The notes beneath the pieces were generated by a model. That model was not told the DNA's origin and searched no databases. It saw only the letters and a list, made by a program, of their open reading frames with translations. Made by a program: the position numbers and the translations under genes. From the NCBI RefSeq assembly GCF_048544455.1, contig NC_133537.1, positions 148,034,058 to 148,098,057 on the forward strand: DNA of 64,000 bases. Direction: 5' to 3'. Each line of letters begins with the position of its first letter. Within the stretch, counting starts at the first letter, position 1. Below are positions 22,523 through 33,310 of this stretch, one piece after another. This DNA is from Silene latifolia. Taxonomy: Eukaryota; Streptophyta; Magnoliopsida; Caryophyllales; Caryophyllaceae.

Positions 22523-23043
22523 AACCACACATTCATTGTATACTTTAATTACTCTCTCTCTTATTTTGTTAATTTCATTTTTTCTCTACGATTCAATTAT
22601 GGGGCTCCTGTTTTTCAACAAAATTAATTTCTTTTTCTACGGGATTCCCAAACCCAGCATTTAAGGACCTAAACCTTACCATTTTTTTCTACTAAGGACC
22701 TGTACTTTCAAACACTCCAGTTAAGGACTTCACCCTTTAACTCCGGCACTCCGCTAACATTAAGTATTTAATAGCAAAAAAAAACATGAGTATTACTTTA
22801 TGCTCAAATCAGTGTATGATTAACCCAGCAAATGGAGTAATTCTCAAGTGAGTGATTAATACTACTACGTATTAGAAGTACTTCCTCCGTTTTAATTAAT
22901 TGTTGTCCTTTAATTTTGGTACAAAATCAAGAAAAGAGGAGATGACCAATTATAAAATAATAAGTGGAACAAATTGCATATGAAAGATCAAATTGCTCAT
23001 CAAATATAATCCTAAAATAAAAAGGATCCAAAATAAAATAGGA
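22523..23043. other. AT-rich spacer with a possible half MITE
   Basis: Nothing coding. From 22881, CTTCCTCCGTTTTAATTAAT resembles another Stowaway-type left end, but no matching right end is present before 23044. Confidence 0.35.
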
Positions 23044-23075
23044 CTAGTATTGGTGCCCGGCTTCGCCCGGGCTAC
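23044..23075 (-). mobile_element. Possible Helitron 3' terminus
   Basis: On the minus strand a hairpin GCCCGGGCGAAGCCGGGC is followed after 7 bases by CTAG and then T. That is the Helitron 3' rule (hairpin, CTRR, insertion before T). The 5' TC end was not located, so the element length is unknown; it would extend to the right. Confidence 0.4.
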
Positions 23076-23226
23076 CTCTACTTACTATTAATTTTTTTTT
23101 TAATTAAATAAAATTTCTTAAAGTTGCATAACGACGCATAAATTTACGATGAAATAAATTTTGAGACAAATTCAATACTCCCGCTATTAATATTTTACTC
23201 TTATTAATGAAACAATAGTAATAACA

Positions 23227-23460
23227 TTTCACTACTTGCCCGTAATCATTGTTACTTTCACTACTCCCGCCGTAATTATTGTTCTTGTCACTCACGCGCA
23301 TTAATATTGATAATTTCACTACTCCCGCCGTAATTATTGTTACTTTCCCTATTATCGCATTAATACTGATTATTTCATTACTCCCGTTGTTGTTTCTACA
23401 ACTTTCACTAATCTCGCTGATAATATTGTTACTTTTACTATTCAAATGAGTGATTACTAT
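23227..23460. repeat. 29-bp minisatellite, about eight diverged units
   Basis: Units of the type TTTCACTACTCCCGCCGTAA plus about 9 bases begin at 23227, 23256 and at about 29-bp steps to 23460. Weaker units extend left to about 23165. A 119-residue open frame on the minus strand here is a repeat artefact. Confidence 0.8.
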
Positions 23461-24987
23461 CATATATATCCAATGTTACTACAATTCTTTTCTTTACTCA
23501 GTAAATTTACTACTTAGGCATGCAATTTTAAGAGGATTATATATTTATATAAATATATTACATATATGCATTAAATCAAATCGAAAGAATTATGCAATAT
23601 TATATACGGAGTATTATGGAATCTAACTTGAATTATTTATAACCTACTTATTATATTTTTGTATGTTAAATAATTAACATCTCTCTAATAAACAATAAAG
23701 TTTAATAAAATTGCATAGTTTTTAAATTTAATATATAATTTTATGATGATAATAATTAATACCATAAGTGTGCATGTTTCTTCTATAAATATTTAGGAAA
23801 GTTACCAAGCATCTTCTTTCTTTTAATCTTCTTAAAATTGACCATCTTAATTAATTATTTTATTTTAAGGAAATTGACCATCTTAATTAATTATTTTATT
23901 TTAAGGAAAATGGCCATGTTTTAGTTTCTTACAAATGTTTAGGAAAATTACTAAGCTTCTATATATTTTAATTTTAACCCAAATTATATAATATTTACAT
24001 TGAGATCCCTTAATCGGGTCCATCACACGGTGCTATTGATTTAAAACTATATAGTATAATTAATTTGTATAACTTTTTTTAATTACATTGAAGTCCCTTG
24101 GTTTCTGGAATTAATATATAGTATTGATAACAAATGACTGGAAAGGAGAAAGTATATATTAGGGTTCCACCAAACTTGGCCCATGAATCCATGATTGATG
24201 AAATCGGATGAGTGATGTTTAATGGCTATGGGGTGACTGCACAGAATGTGCATTGTGTTCAGTGACGTATACGGAGTATGTGTTTGGTCGATCGGTGGAT
24301 TGAGTTATGGGCTTTGTTATGACGTTATGTTGGGCGGAAAAAAAATGTTGGCGGGGAATCGATGATGTTTTTTTGTGTGTAAATCTGGATGTCCATCATC
24401 GACGAGTTATGCGCTCGGTAATGATAACTTACCATGTTTAATTAGATGATTGGTGATTGAGGTTTCCAACCACTAAGTAGGAATTTCGAAAAACGGTAAT
24501 GGATGGACCCAACCATCGACTAGCATATTGAACATGAATTAAGGGTTCAACAAAGATAGTGGATGGCATAAATGTTATCATGAAGCACAAGTTGTGGGAA
24601 ATAAACGAGAAAATAATTAGCAAATGAAAAGAGATCTAGCTACTTCAATTTTTTTTTTTTCACAAAATCTCATTGAAGACGGGCGATATTCGTCACAAGC
24701 TTGTGACGGATACCGTTTCCTCTCACAAAATATTCATTGAGAGGTGAGTGAGAAGCACATGGGGGGTGCCCCACCTTGTCCCCTCTCCCTTTTTGTGAGA
24801 GGTCTTCAGCTTGTAATTGGATTAGTCCGTCACAAGCAAGACGCTTTGTTTTTTGTTAAACATGACCACAAAATAAGGAACAAAAAAGAAATTTTCAGAA
24901 GACAGTGGTCATTTGATGTTGGGATGGGGAAGATGAAGAAAACCCCAATTCGTTGCATATTAAAGGGCTTCATCCACTTGTAAATTA
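23461..24987. other. AT-rich intergenic DNA
   Basis: No gene. A 36-bp perfect tandem duplication lies at 23835-23906 (AAATTGACCATCTTAATTAA core). At 24660-24850, GTCACAAGCTTGTGACGGAT and a later CCGTCACAAGC hint at an inverted-repeat element that I could not delimit. Confidence 0.5.
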
Positions 24988-25256
24988 CTCCCTCCTATTC
25001 TAGATAAACCTCCCTATTTATGAGATACTAGAATTAAGGTGAGTGATTAAAATAAAGTAAAGTATTGTAGTGGGGTTTGATAATTGGAGAGAGAAGGTAT
25101 TGTGGGGTATTATTGTGGGTGGAGTGATTAAAGTAAGTATTGTTGTTGGGTAAGTTGATTAAAATAAGTATAAAACTTTACTAAATAAGAAAATAAGGAA
25201 GGTATTGTGAATAGATGAAAAAGGAAATAGGGAAATTTATGTAGAATAGGAGGGAG
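24988..25256. mobile_element. Stowaway-like MITE
   Basis: 269 bp. The left end CTCCCTCCTATTCTAGATAA mirrors the right end ...GTAGAATAGGAGGGAG. TA dinucleotides flank both ends. The AT-rich interior has no open frame. Confidence 0.85.
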
Positions 25257-25382
25257 TATAAATGTTTGATTTTGCTGACTAATTTAACGGAATTCACTAT
25301 ATGAGTCCCTTAACCGTAAATTTTGAATATTGAGATTCTTACCTTAAAAAAAATATATAATATAGGTTTCTTAACCTAATAT

Positions 25383-25917
25383 TAGGGGTGAGCAAGTTTA
25401 GGTCCGGACCGGAAAAATGGACCGGACCGGACCATTTGGTCTGGACCAAACCCGGACCGAATTTTTTAGGTCCGGTCCTTGGTCCTCATTTTTTGAGTTT
25501 TCGGTCTTCGGTCCGGTCCGGACCAAACCCGGATATTTTAGGTCCGGACCAAATGGACCGAATTTTATGTTTCTAAAGACTATTATTAGAATATTATAAA
25601 CTAAATTACCATTTTATCTTCACACGACATTATAAATTAATATTGAGTATTTTTTTCTCAAAAACAATCGTCTAATTATTCATCAACATTTAATTTAGTA
25701 AAACTTAAATGTAATTATCATACACGAAATACTGAAAGAATTAGTTCTAGGTCCATTTTGGTCTAAGACCGGACCGGACCGAATATTTCGGGTTTGGTCT
25801 GGTTCAAGACCGAAAGTTTTAGGTCCGGTCTTCGGTCCACAAAAATTTTATTTTCGGTCTTCGGTCCGGTCCGGTTTGGTCCGGTCCGGTCTGGTCTTGG
25901 ACCGATGCTCAGCCCTA
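25383..25917. mobile_element. hAT-like MITE with 8-bp TSD and GGTCCGGACC arrays
   Basis: The left terminus TAGGGGTGAGCA and right terminus TGCTCAGCCCTA are inverted repeats with one mismatch. The 8-bp duplication CCTAATAT is at 25375-25382 and 25918-25925, as expected for the hAT superfamily. Both subterminal regions are dense in GGTCCGG, CGGTCC and GGACCGGACC, which give open frames by chance (25388-25599). There is no transposase, so it is non-autonomous. Confidence 0.88.
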
Positions 25918-26123
25918 CCTAATATAACACACAAATCACTAAACATCTAAAAAATTACTAGTTTCCTTTAAATGTTAATTCGACTTGCCTTTTTTTTTTC
26001 TTTTTCTTTTGAAGCATTCAAGTTACCAAAATATTGTTGCCTCATACATGCTTATAAGCATTATTTATTGCCATGGATGGATGCACAACCAAGAAGCGTA
26101 AGAGATTAGGGCAAGAATCGACC

Positions 26124-27961
26124 ATGGCGACCTCAGGACAAATTTCATATAGCCACTTAATTACTATCTTAATTATCATACCCTGGATTTCATCTTCTTC
26201 TGTTAAAGAAACTTCTTACAATAATGGCTTAATTGCGCGTTTAATCCCTCCAATCTCACCCGAGTCACCATACTACACCCAGATCATAGAGGCCAACAAC
26301 TTGACCTTAACGACATCGAACCATGTCATCTTAAATAGAGTGCATTACATCGAATGGCTTCAAAAAGAATACACATATTGAACGTCGAAAATTAATGTAG
26401 GTGATGAGAAATCGTCAATAACGTTCAAAAAATTTTCAGGTTATGTTATGAACATGTACTTAGGGACTCCACTTCAGTCGGTGTATGGCACATTCGACAC
26501 AGGAAGTGAACTTGTTTGGCTCCAATGTGAAGGAAATCCCACGGGTCGTAGCTTCCCTGATTTCAATCAATCGGAGTCGCATACATATATGTCAATACCA
26601 TGCTCCGATAAGGATATGTGTGATCCAGGGACCTCTGTTGGGATATATTGCGGGACTAGTAGTTGTGCGTTCGAAACTGACTATGCCGATAACACCCACG
26701 TCGATGGTGTTATGGGTACCGATATTGTTGTCACATCCATGCTAGGCGAGCACATGGGCACCCCGGAACTTATGTTTGGGTGCACCTTTAACAACCCCAA
26801 GAAGAACATCATGGGATATATAGATACGTGCAGAAACATAATTTGCATAATTTTTTATACATTTTCTTAAACTAAAGGATAATACATTTACCTAATATTT
26901 TTTTCTAATTCACAATGAATTCTTAATGCTATAGTCTAACTAATTTTTGTTTCATATGAGATTCAATTCATCAAACAAAATGCGTATGCATATCTTTGAT
27001 TGATGAATAAAAAAATTAAAGATAAAAAATAGAATAACTCCACTTTTCCTATAACCGTTTATTTTTCCAATTGCTTACATGGTTATACCTTTCAAAATAT
27101 AAAATTGACTAAGCCATAAACATAATAAGTTCAAAAACAGACAAAATAAGCCCTTAAGTTATAGTTTTGAAGCAATTTTTGATAAATATGCAAACAGGTG
27201 GCGGCAATGGGAAGTACTCATTTCCAATGCAAATAAGACGATATGATCCCAAGTTCTCTTACTGCGTATCCAGCGACATGACAAAAACCTATCAGATCAA
27301 GTTTGGAGAGGCAGCAACCCTAAGTGGAGATAGCACTAAAGTCCTTCAGAACAAGAACACTCCCTTTTACTACCTCGATGTGCTTGGCATAAAGGTTAAT
27401 ACCAAGAACATCAATGTGCCACCCTACGTGTTCGAGATGTCACTGGACGGGTCTAGGGGATTCATCATTGACTCTGGAGCCACCTTATCCTACTTGACTG
27501 CTAAGGTACTGCACTTGTAAAATGCTCTATTTTATTTATTGAATTGATAAATCATGTCATATACGGAGTAACTATGATTGTCTGATTGACATTAACATTT
27601 TATAACAGGTATTCGATGCTGTAAAGGATGAGTTAGAGCAACTGCTGGGAGCCTCAAATAAGTACTAGATTTATGACATATGTTATCTGCCATCGAGGTT
27701 TACAAAGATGAGGGTGAAGTACAGGCCGAAGATCACAATACAGTTCCCGGAATTCGATTTTGTGTTACCGACTCTGGGGACGTGGGAAATGCAAGGGCGT
27801 GGTGAGGTGCTGACGTGCTGTGTTTGCTTATACGGAGGACTGATGACTTCTTGTCCACGCTGGGTTTAGAGCAGCTTTGGGATGTTAATGTTGGTCATGA
27901 TCCCAAAAATGATCTATTGTTCCTCTCTAGGACCCAACAATGTCCTAGAGCCGAATACTAG
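26124..27961 (+). pseudogene. Nepenthesin-like aspartic protease (A1 family) pseudogene
   Basis: It would encode a secreted pepsin-type endopeptidase. The start chosen is ATG 26124 (ACCATGGCG context). A hydrophobic signal-like segment LITILIIIPWI is followed by a propeptide with ARLIPPISPESPYY. The first catalytic motif is FDTGSELVW (about 26494) and the second is IIDSGATLSY (about 27466). A Cys-rich nepenthesin-type insert follows the first. Probable introns are about 26827-27197 and, well supported, 27506-27608 (GT...CAG, frame kept). In-frame TGA at 26379-26381 and TAG at 27666-27668 interrupt otherwise continuous homologous coding, and a frameshift occurs near 27820. The end ...TQQCPRAEY lies at 27961. 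The two stops and a frameshift argue for a pseudogene. Sequencing error is less likely since the rest is clean. Confidence 0.82.
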
Positions 27962-27973
27962 TAACGTATCTAA

Positions 27974-28150
27974 GGCCCTGTTTTTTTGGACTGAAATTGT
28001 CTGAATCGAATCGAATCGAATCGAATAGAGTGAATCGAATCGAATCGAACTTAATGGAGTCGAATCAATCGAATCGAATCGAATCAATCAATCGAATCGA
28101 TTCAATCGAATCAATCGAATCGAATCGAATCGAAATAATAATATAAAGAT

Positions 28151-28212
<62 letters not shown>

Positions 28213-28384
28213 TAATAAATATTATAATAAAAATAATACCAATAATATTAAATATTATTATAATATTATTCATTAATAATAATATATTAATATAATCTAA
28301 TAATAATAATCTAATAAGATATATAAAAAATAAAATATTAATATAACAATAAATAAAGTAATAATAATAATAACTAAAAAATAA

Positions 28385-28434
<50 letters not shown>

Positions 28435-28471
28435 GGTCTAATATAATAACTTATTAACATAATAATATTAA

Positions 28472-28507
<36 letters not shown>

Positions 28508-28690
28508 TGTGATTAATAATATTAATAATGAGTATATTAATAAAATAATAATATTAAATAATAAATTATTAATATAATAATATTAAATATAATATTAATA
28601 ATAAATATGTTATGAATAATATTAATAATAATAAATATATTAATAAAATAATAAATATAATATAATAATAATAATGATAATAATAATGAT

Positions 28691-28724
<34 letters not shown>

Positions 28725-29036
28725 GTATTAAATATAAATATAATAATACAAACAATACGAGTTAATTATTAATAAATATAATAGTAATATAATAAATATA
28801 AAAATAATAATATAATAATAAACAATAGTAAATACATTAATATAAAAATAATAATAATAATAATAATAATATCAATAAGAATAATAATAGTAATGTTGGA
28901 ATAAATCGAATCGAATCAATCAATCGAATCGAATCGATTCGAATCGAATCGAATCAATTGATGAATCGAATCGAATCGAATGAATGGAGTGAATCGAATC
29001 GATTAGAACTGAAATTAAGTCCAAAAGAACAGAGCC
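27974..29036. mobile_element. Tourist/Harbinger-like MITE with a microsatellite core
   Basis: The left end GGCCCTGTTTTTTTGGACTG mirrors the right end ...AGTCCAAAAGAACAGAGCC. TAA flanks both sides (27971-27973, 29037-29039), the PIF/Harbinger duplication. Inside, AATCG-type pentamers at both edges (about 28001-28130 and 28905-29000) enclose about 770 bp of ATA/AAT trinucleotide repeat. Open frames on the minus strand there (poly-Ile, poly-Leu) are artefacts. Confidence 0.75.
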
Positions 29037-29185
29037 TAATTGTCTTAACTACGGGAGTAGTTTTTATCATACTTTGTCTCTAAACAAGGTTTATTTTGAA
29101 GGAATTAATATGTCCAAAGACATTTTCGGCAATTGCTAAATATTTTTTACACCTTTTATTATGATTCATACTATCGTATGCATGT

Positions 29186-30714
29186 TGTTGAGTTTATGGA
29201 TTCAAGTACCTAAGAGGGGGAGGGGGTGAATTAGGTACTATTTTAAAAATTTATAACTTCAACTTTATTGAATTAAAGTGAGTTACAAGAACAAAAGAGA
29301 TTAGAGGATACTTTGAATAATATAGAAAGATTGAACAAGTATCACGATGAATGTTTCTTTGAAGTATGAAAGCAACAATCGTTTCGATTTGTATCTATTT
29401 GTCTCGGTTTGTGGAATATTACTGCAGACCAAATGCGACAAAGATGATGAATCTGTTACTTCTAAGTTTAAGCGAAACAAAACAAACAAACAAAGTATAA
29501 AGCAGCGGAAATAAAGTAAACACTTGAACACGAGATTTTTGAATTGGTTCGGCAAGAAACTCAAGTGCCTACGTCCAATCTACCTTTTTATTACTTTCCT
29601 TTAGTGATCTACTCCGACAACTAAAAGACCCTTGTAATAAAAGACGCCAACCTACTCCGGTTGCAAAGCTAGTACAAGAACTACTCCGTTCTTATGACAA
29701 GCTAACTCGCAATCTACTCCGATTGCCAACTCACAACCTACTCCGGTTGTCAAGAGTTAAAGACTACTCCGTCCTAAACTCTACTAACACACTTAGAATG
29801 TTATAGGATCAAGTTTCCACTAACACATTCTTAACAAAGAATAGAGGTGGACAACTTTTACAAGATCAACAATTCTTAAGCAAGAGAGTTTAGTATAGAA
29901 AAGCAACAGTAGCCACGACTGTAGAAACTGAAGATACTTGAAGACTTTTAAACGATTTTGCAAAGACACGGTTTTAAACTCTTAAAACAATTTGCAAAGT
30001 TGGAAAAATTAAATCAGAAAAGTCTTAGGAATTAATGAAGGAGGGACTCGGTATTTATAGAGGAGGTGAGTGAAGGGGTTGCTAGGGTTTTGAAGGGTCA
30101 AAGACCTCACATGTGAAGGGCAATAGCAACCACCTAAAAACTTGTACCAAAAAGGAGTCTTTTGCAAAGGTAAGAATAGAGAAAGAAGGTTTGAAAGATA
30201 ACCTTAAATGCTCATGCAAAATCAGAAAACAAAGGATGTGAGACAAGTCACATGATGACAAGTTAACACAAATATGGCAAAAAGCATTTTTTGTTTTCTT
30301 AAAGACCAAAGGATTGAATTTGCACAAAGAGGAAACATTTTGAATAATTCAAACCACTCTTTATTGGATACTACCTCCTTAATAAAAATCTGAATTTTTA
30401 TCTTTGAAAAATATGAGTCACGTGAAAGAATTTGAAAGATAAAAAGGAAGCTTCAAGTTTTTACGAGTTGTGGCATAGTCCACTCATTTGTTTACATTTT
30501 GTTGAAGCAATAAATATCCTGGATTGTTTCTATTACTCTACTATACTTAACTTTCTTGCTTGTACATTAGATGACACACGACTAATTACAATGGGATAAT
30601 AAACAACTTCAACACTTCTTAATCCAAGCTTGATTACATCATTAATCCTGAAAAGGTAAACTAAGATAACACAAATCAAATGGGCATGTTATCATCAACA
30701 TAAGGAACCCAACA
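29186..30714 (-). repeat. 3' LTR of copia D
   Basis: 1529 bp, paired with 40882-42396. A TATA box on the minus strand (TATAAATACC) lies near 30051-30060. Repeated CTACTCCG motifs are at about 29608-29770. Differences from the partner LTR cluster at CAG/CTG sites and homopolymers. Confidence 0.93.
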
Positions 30715-30728
30715 AATTCCCCCTTTGA
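30715..30728 (-). other. Polypurine tract of copia D
   Basis: The minus strand reads CAAAGGGGGAATT against the 3' LTR. A similar tract, AAGAGGGGGAAAAGG, recurs about 240 bases upstream in element sense (30956-30975). Confidence 0.75.
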
Positions 30729-31251
30729 TGATGACAAGCCCCAAACGAATGTATAAACAATGTAAACACCTTGATTCAAGAATTTTAACAAGCAAGATCA
30801 AATGATAGAGAAGGGACAATATTATCTTACCAAGGGCAAAAGCTAGAATCAAACTATCATGACAATTTTACATTGCCCTAAACAAGAATCAAGCTAAGAA
30901 GGTTAGACAAGCCATTAGTTTAATCAATAAGCAAGGAGATTTAGAGCATGAGTTTACCTTTTCCCCCTCTTGACATCATCAAAAGGATAGGGATGTCACA
31001 AGCATTAGAGTGCAGATATTTCATAAGAAAACACAAAACGACACATGTAAATGTGACAAGGTAACAAGGTCAACATTAACAAGGATTAAGCATATGTTAA
31101 TCAAAGTTCAACAAAGCTAAATAGAGTTTAACATACACCACCAAATGTTCAAAATAACAAGCAAGAAAACAAGTCTTAGAAAGGCACAACCGGTGGGACA
31201 AAATGAGATGGCAAGGGTAAAATATTAATAGGCCGAGAGGGAAGGGAAAGG
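30729..31251 (-). other. Untranslated stretch between ORF3 and 3' LTR of copia D
   Basis: About 0.5 kb, AT-rich, with the second polypurine-like tract. No gene is seen. Confidence 0.5.
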
Positions 31252-32952
31252 CTAAGGGGAGGAGGCTTGTTCACCATCCGAGCCACTACCCAACGGATCA
31301 TCATCCACATTAGCATCTTCACCAACTTCTTTTGTTGACACAAGGGTGGAAATGATATCCACCTCTCCACGGATGAGGTCCAAAGTAGAAGCAAGAGCCG
31401 AGATTGCCACGTCCTTTTGACGAGCATCTTCCCTAATCCACGCACCCAACTCAGCCACGGCATTGAGCACTTCCCGCATACTACCCGTATTCCCTTGACT
31501 TGATGACCCAACTTCCGGGTCCTTCTTAATTTTCACAGAAATTAACTCATCATTCTCAACCTTGATAAGCATCTTCCCCATTTGCCCATCACTCATAACA
31601 TCACACATATCCAACGAACCCAAGCTAGTGTTTACCAACACCCCTTGTGCCTTGAGCACAAACGATAACCACATGCCATAGGGTAGGTAAATCATACTAG
31701 AAGAAGGTCGACGAAGCTTGGTCGAAATAAGGTGAAAGCGTTTAAACATTAACCCGACTAGGTTCACCTTCTTATGGGTGGCAATATGATAGATTAAGTA
31801 TTGTTGGGCTATGGTGAGTTTTCCCCTATCACCCGAGGGGTAAATAGACCTACAAAGCATGTTGAAAATAATTCGAAGAGGAGGTGGGATTTGGGTGTTG
31901 CTCACGGGTCCAGGAGAAACAGTTTTGGGATAAACGGTTTGAGCAATGCTAAGAGGGGAGGCATATGGTAAGGCAACCCAAGTTTCGGAGGGGAGTTTGT
32001 CATAGCCTCCGACTGGAATATTAAGAGCAGTAGCGAAATCAGATTGAGACAATTTAAGGGGCTTACCGTTCACCTTAGCCGTAAGAGCCTCACCCGACTT
32101 CTCGACCCGAACCGTTGCAAAGAACTGAATTACCTCGCTCACAAATACCGGCTCACGCATTTCCAACAGCTTCTCCCAACCTTGAGCTAAAACCATATCA
32201 TGGACAGAGTGAAAGGCAGGCGGGTCAAACCAAGTTTGGTTGTAAGCCCGAGGGGAGTGAATGGCTTTGATGTTCATTAACCTCTCACAATTTTTATAAA
32301 TGGAAGTGGGGAGGTCAATACTCTCAAGGTGATCCCAAACCATGGCCAAGTCCCATTTTGAGGTTAGGGAGACCGGATCAGAGGGAGCAAGGTATACAAG
32401 CTTTTTCTTCAGTGGTTTCGTTTTTTTCTGAGGAGGTTCACTGGGATTTTCAATTGGGGTATCAACAATGGGGTTTTCGATGTTACTTTGTTCAACATTT
32501 TCTGAGATTGGGGGTAATTGGGATGATGAGGCTTTTTCTTTCCTTTTGTTGGTCTTTTTCGCCGGAGTCGGGTCAGACTCGCCGGACTTAGACGGATTCT
32601 CATTTAAATCGAATTCGGTCTCTTCTTCAACATCTTCAACAATCACTGGTTCAGAGGAAGAGCTTGGAATAGAGGAGCTTTTCTTTTGACCACCTCGTGT
32701 GCGCCGTCCTACCATAGTGGCGATAGGTATGTCGTCGGATGATGGAGGGGCAGTGGGGTTCGGTGATGATTGTGGGTTAGGTGGATCTGGGTTTGTTGAA
32801 GGGGTCGTGTTTGAGGTTTGTGGAGGGAATGCATAAGATGTTTTGACTGGAGTCATGGTTGGAGTTGGTGATGTAGGCGGATTTGATGTGACAGGGGAGG
32901 TAATTTTTGTGGGTTTGATGGGTATGGTTGTGTTAAAGGAGGTTTTTACCAT
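31252..32952 (-). CDS. Copia D third ORF (env position), putative plant transposon protein
   Basis: An intact 566-codon frame from ATG 32952 to a stop at 31252, downstream of pol in the same sense. Residues 1-110 are rich in Pro, Ser and Thr. Residues about 85-195 alternate acidic and basic stretches, including TKPLKKKLV. A folded-looking central part (about 195-440) contains WDHLESIDLPTSIY, EPVFVSEVIQFFATVRVE and LSQSDFATALNIPVGGYDKL. This resembles the putative plant transposon protein domain found as an extra ORF in SIRE and Ogre elements. The C-terminus is acidic. I see no signal peptide or membrane span, so calling it an envelope is not supported. Role unknown. An open frame of this length suggests recent selection in the active parent. 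Confidence 0.75.
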   Translation of the reverse strand: MVKTSFNTTIPIKPTKITSPVTSNPPTSPTPTMTPVKTSYAFPPQTSNTTPSTNPDPPNPQSSPNPTAPPSSDDIPIATMVGRRTRGGQKKSSSIPSSSSEPVIVEDVEEETEFDLNENPSKSGESDPTPAKKTNKRKEKASSSQLPPISENVEQSNIENPIVDTPIENPSEPPQKKTKPLKKKLVYLAPSDPVSLTSKWDLAMVWDHLESIDLPTSIYKNCERLMNIKAIHSPRAYNQTWFDPPAFHSVHDMVLAQGWEKLLEMREPVFVSEVIQFFATVRVEKSGEALTAKVNGKPLKLSQSDFATALNIPVGGYDKLPSETWVALPYASPLSIAQTVYPKTVSPGPVSNTQIPPPLRIIFNMLCRSIYPSGDRGKLTIAQQYLIYHIATHKKVNLVGLMFKRFHLISTKLRRPSSSMIYLPYGMWLSFVLKAQGVLVNTSLGSLDMCDVMSDGQMGKMLIKVENDELISVKIKKDPEVGSSSQGNTGSMREVLNAVAELGAWIREDARQKDVAISALASTLDLIRGEVDIISTLVSTKEVGEDANVDDDPLGSGSDGEQASSP

Positions 32953-33310
32953 TGTGGGTTAAGGGTAGGTTAGCTTTGATGGAGTTAATGGATTTGGGAG
33001 ATGGAAGGGTAAGTGGGTTTAGGCGGTTTGGACGGGTAGGGGTAGGTAGTGGATTGAAGTAGTTAATGGCCCATTTAATGAGGTAAGTGAGGTGGTTGGC
33101 CCGACTAGACAAAATTTAATCACTCGAAATAAAAACGCAAGGTAGCATATAATAAACGTAAATTTAGATATGAGGTTGAGTGATTACCGACTCACAAATA
33201 CGGTGTCAATTTTGGTCTAAACATGATGTCAATGCACTTAGAACACTTAATAACATATATCCAAATTTAATTTAATCAATTAAGGAATTTTGTAAAACTC
33301 ATACTAAAAA
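32953..33310 (-). other. Spacer between pol and ORF3 of copia D
   Basis: 358 bp, no coding feature seen. It may hold a promoter or splice acceptor for ORF3, but no clear signal is visible. Confidence 0.4.

Noticed and set aside
25388..25599. Small proteins rich in GP and DR motifs
   Set aside because: Chance frames in the GGTCCGG arrays of the hAT-like MITE.
28088..28755. Ile- or Leu-rich membrane proteins on the minus strand
   Set aside because: Translation of AAT/ATA microsatellite.
30082..30327. 81-codon frame, repeated at 41768-42013
   Set aside because: Lies in both LTRs of element D, with no domain.
31252..32952. Retroviral envelope gene
   Set aside because: Position fits, but no signal peptide, membrane span or cleavage site is visible, so only a neutral name is used.
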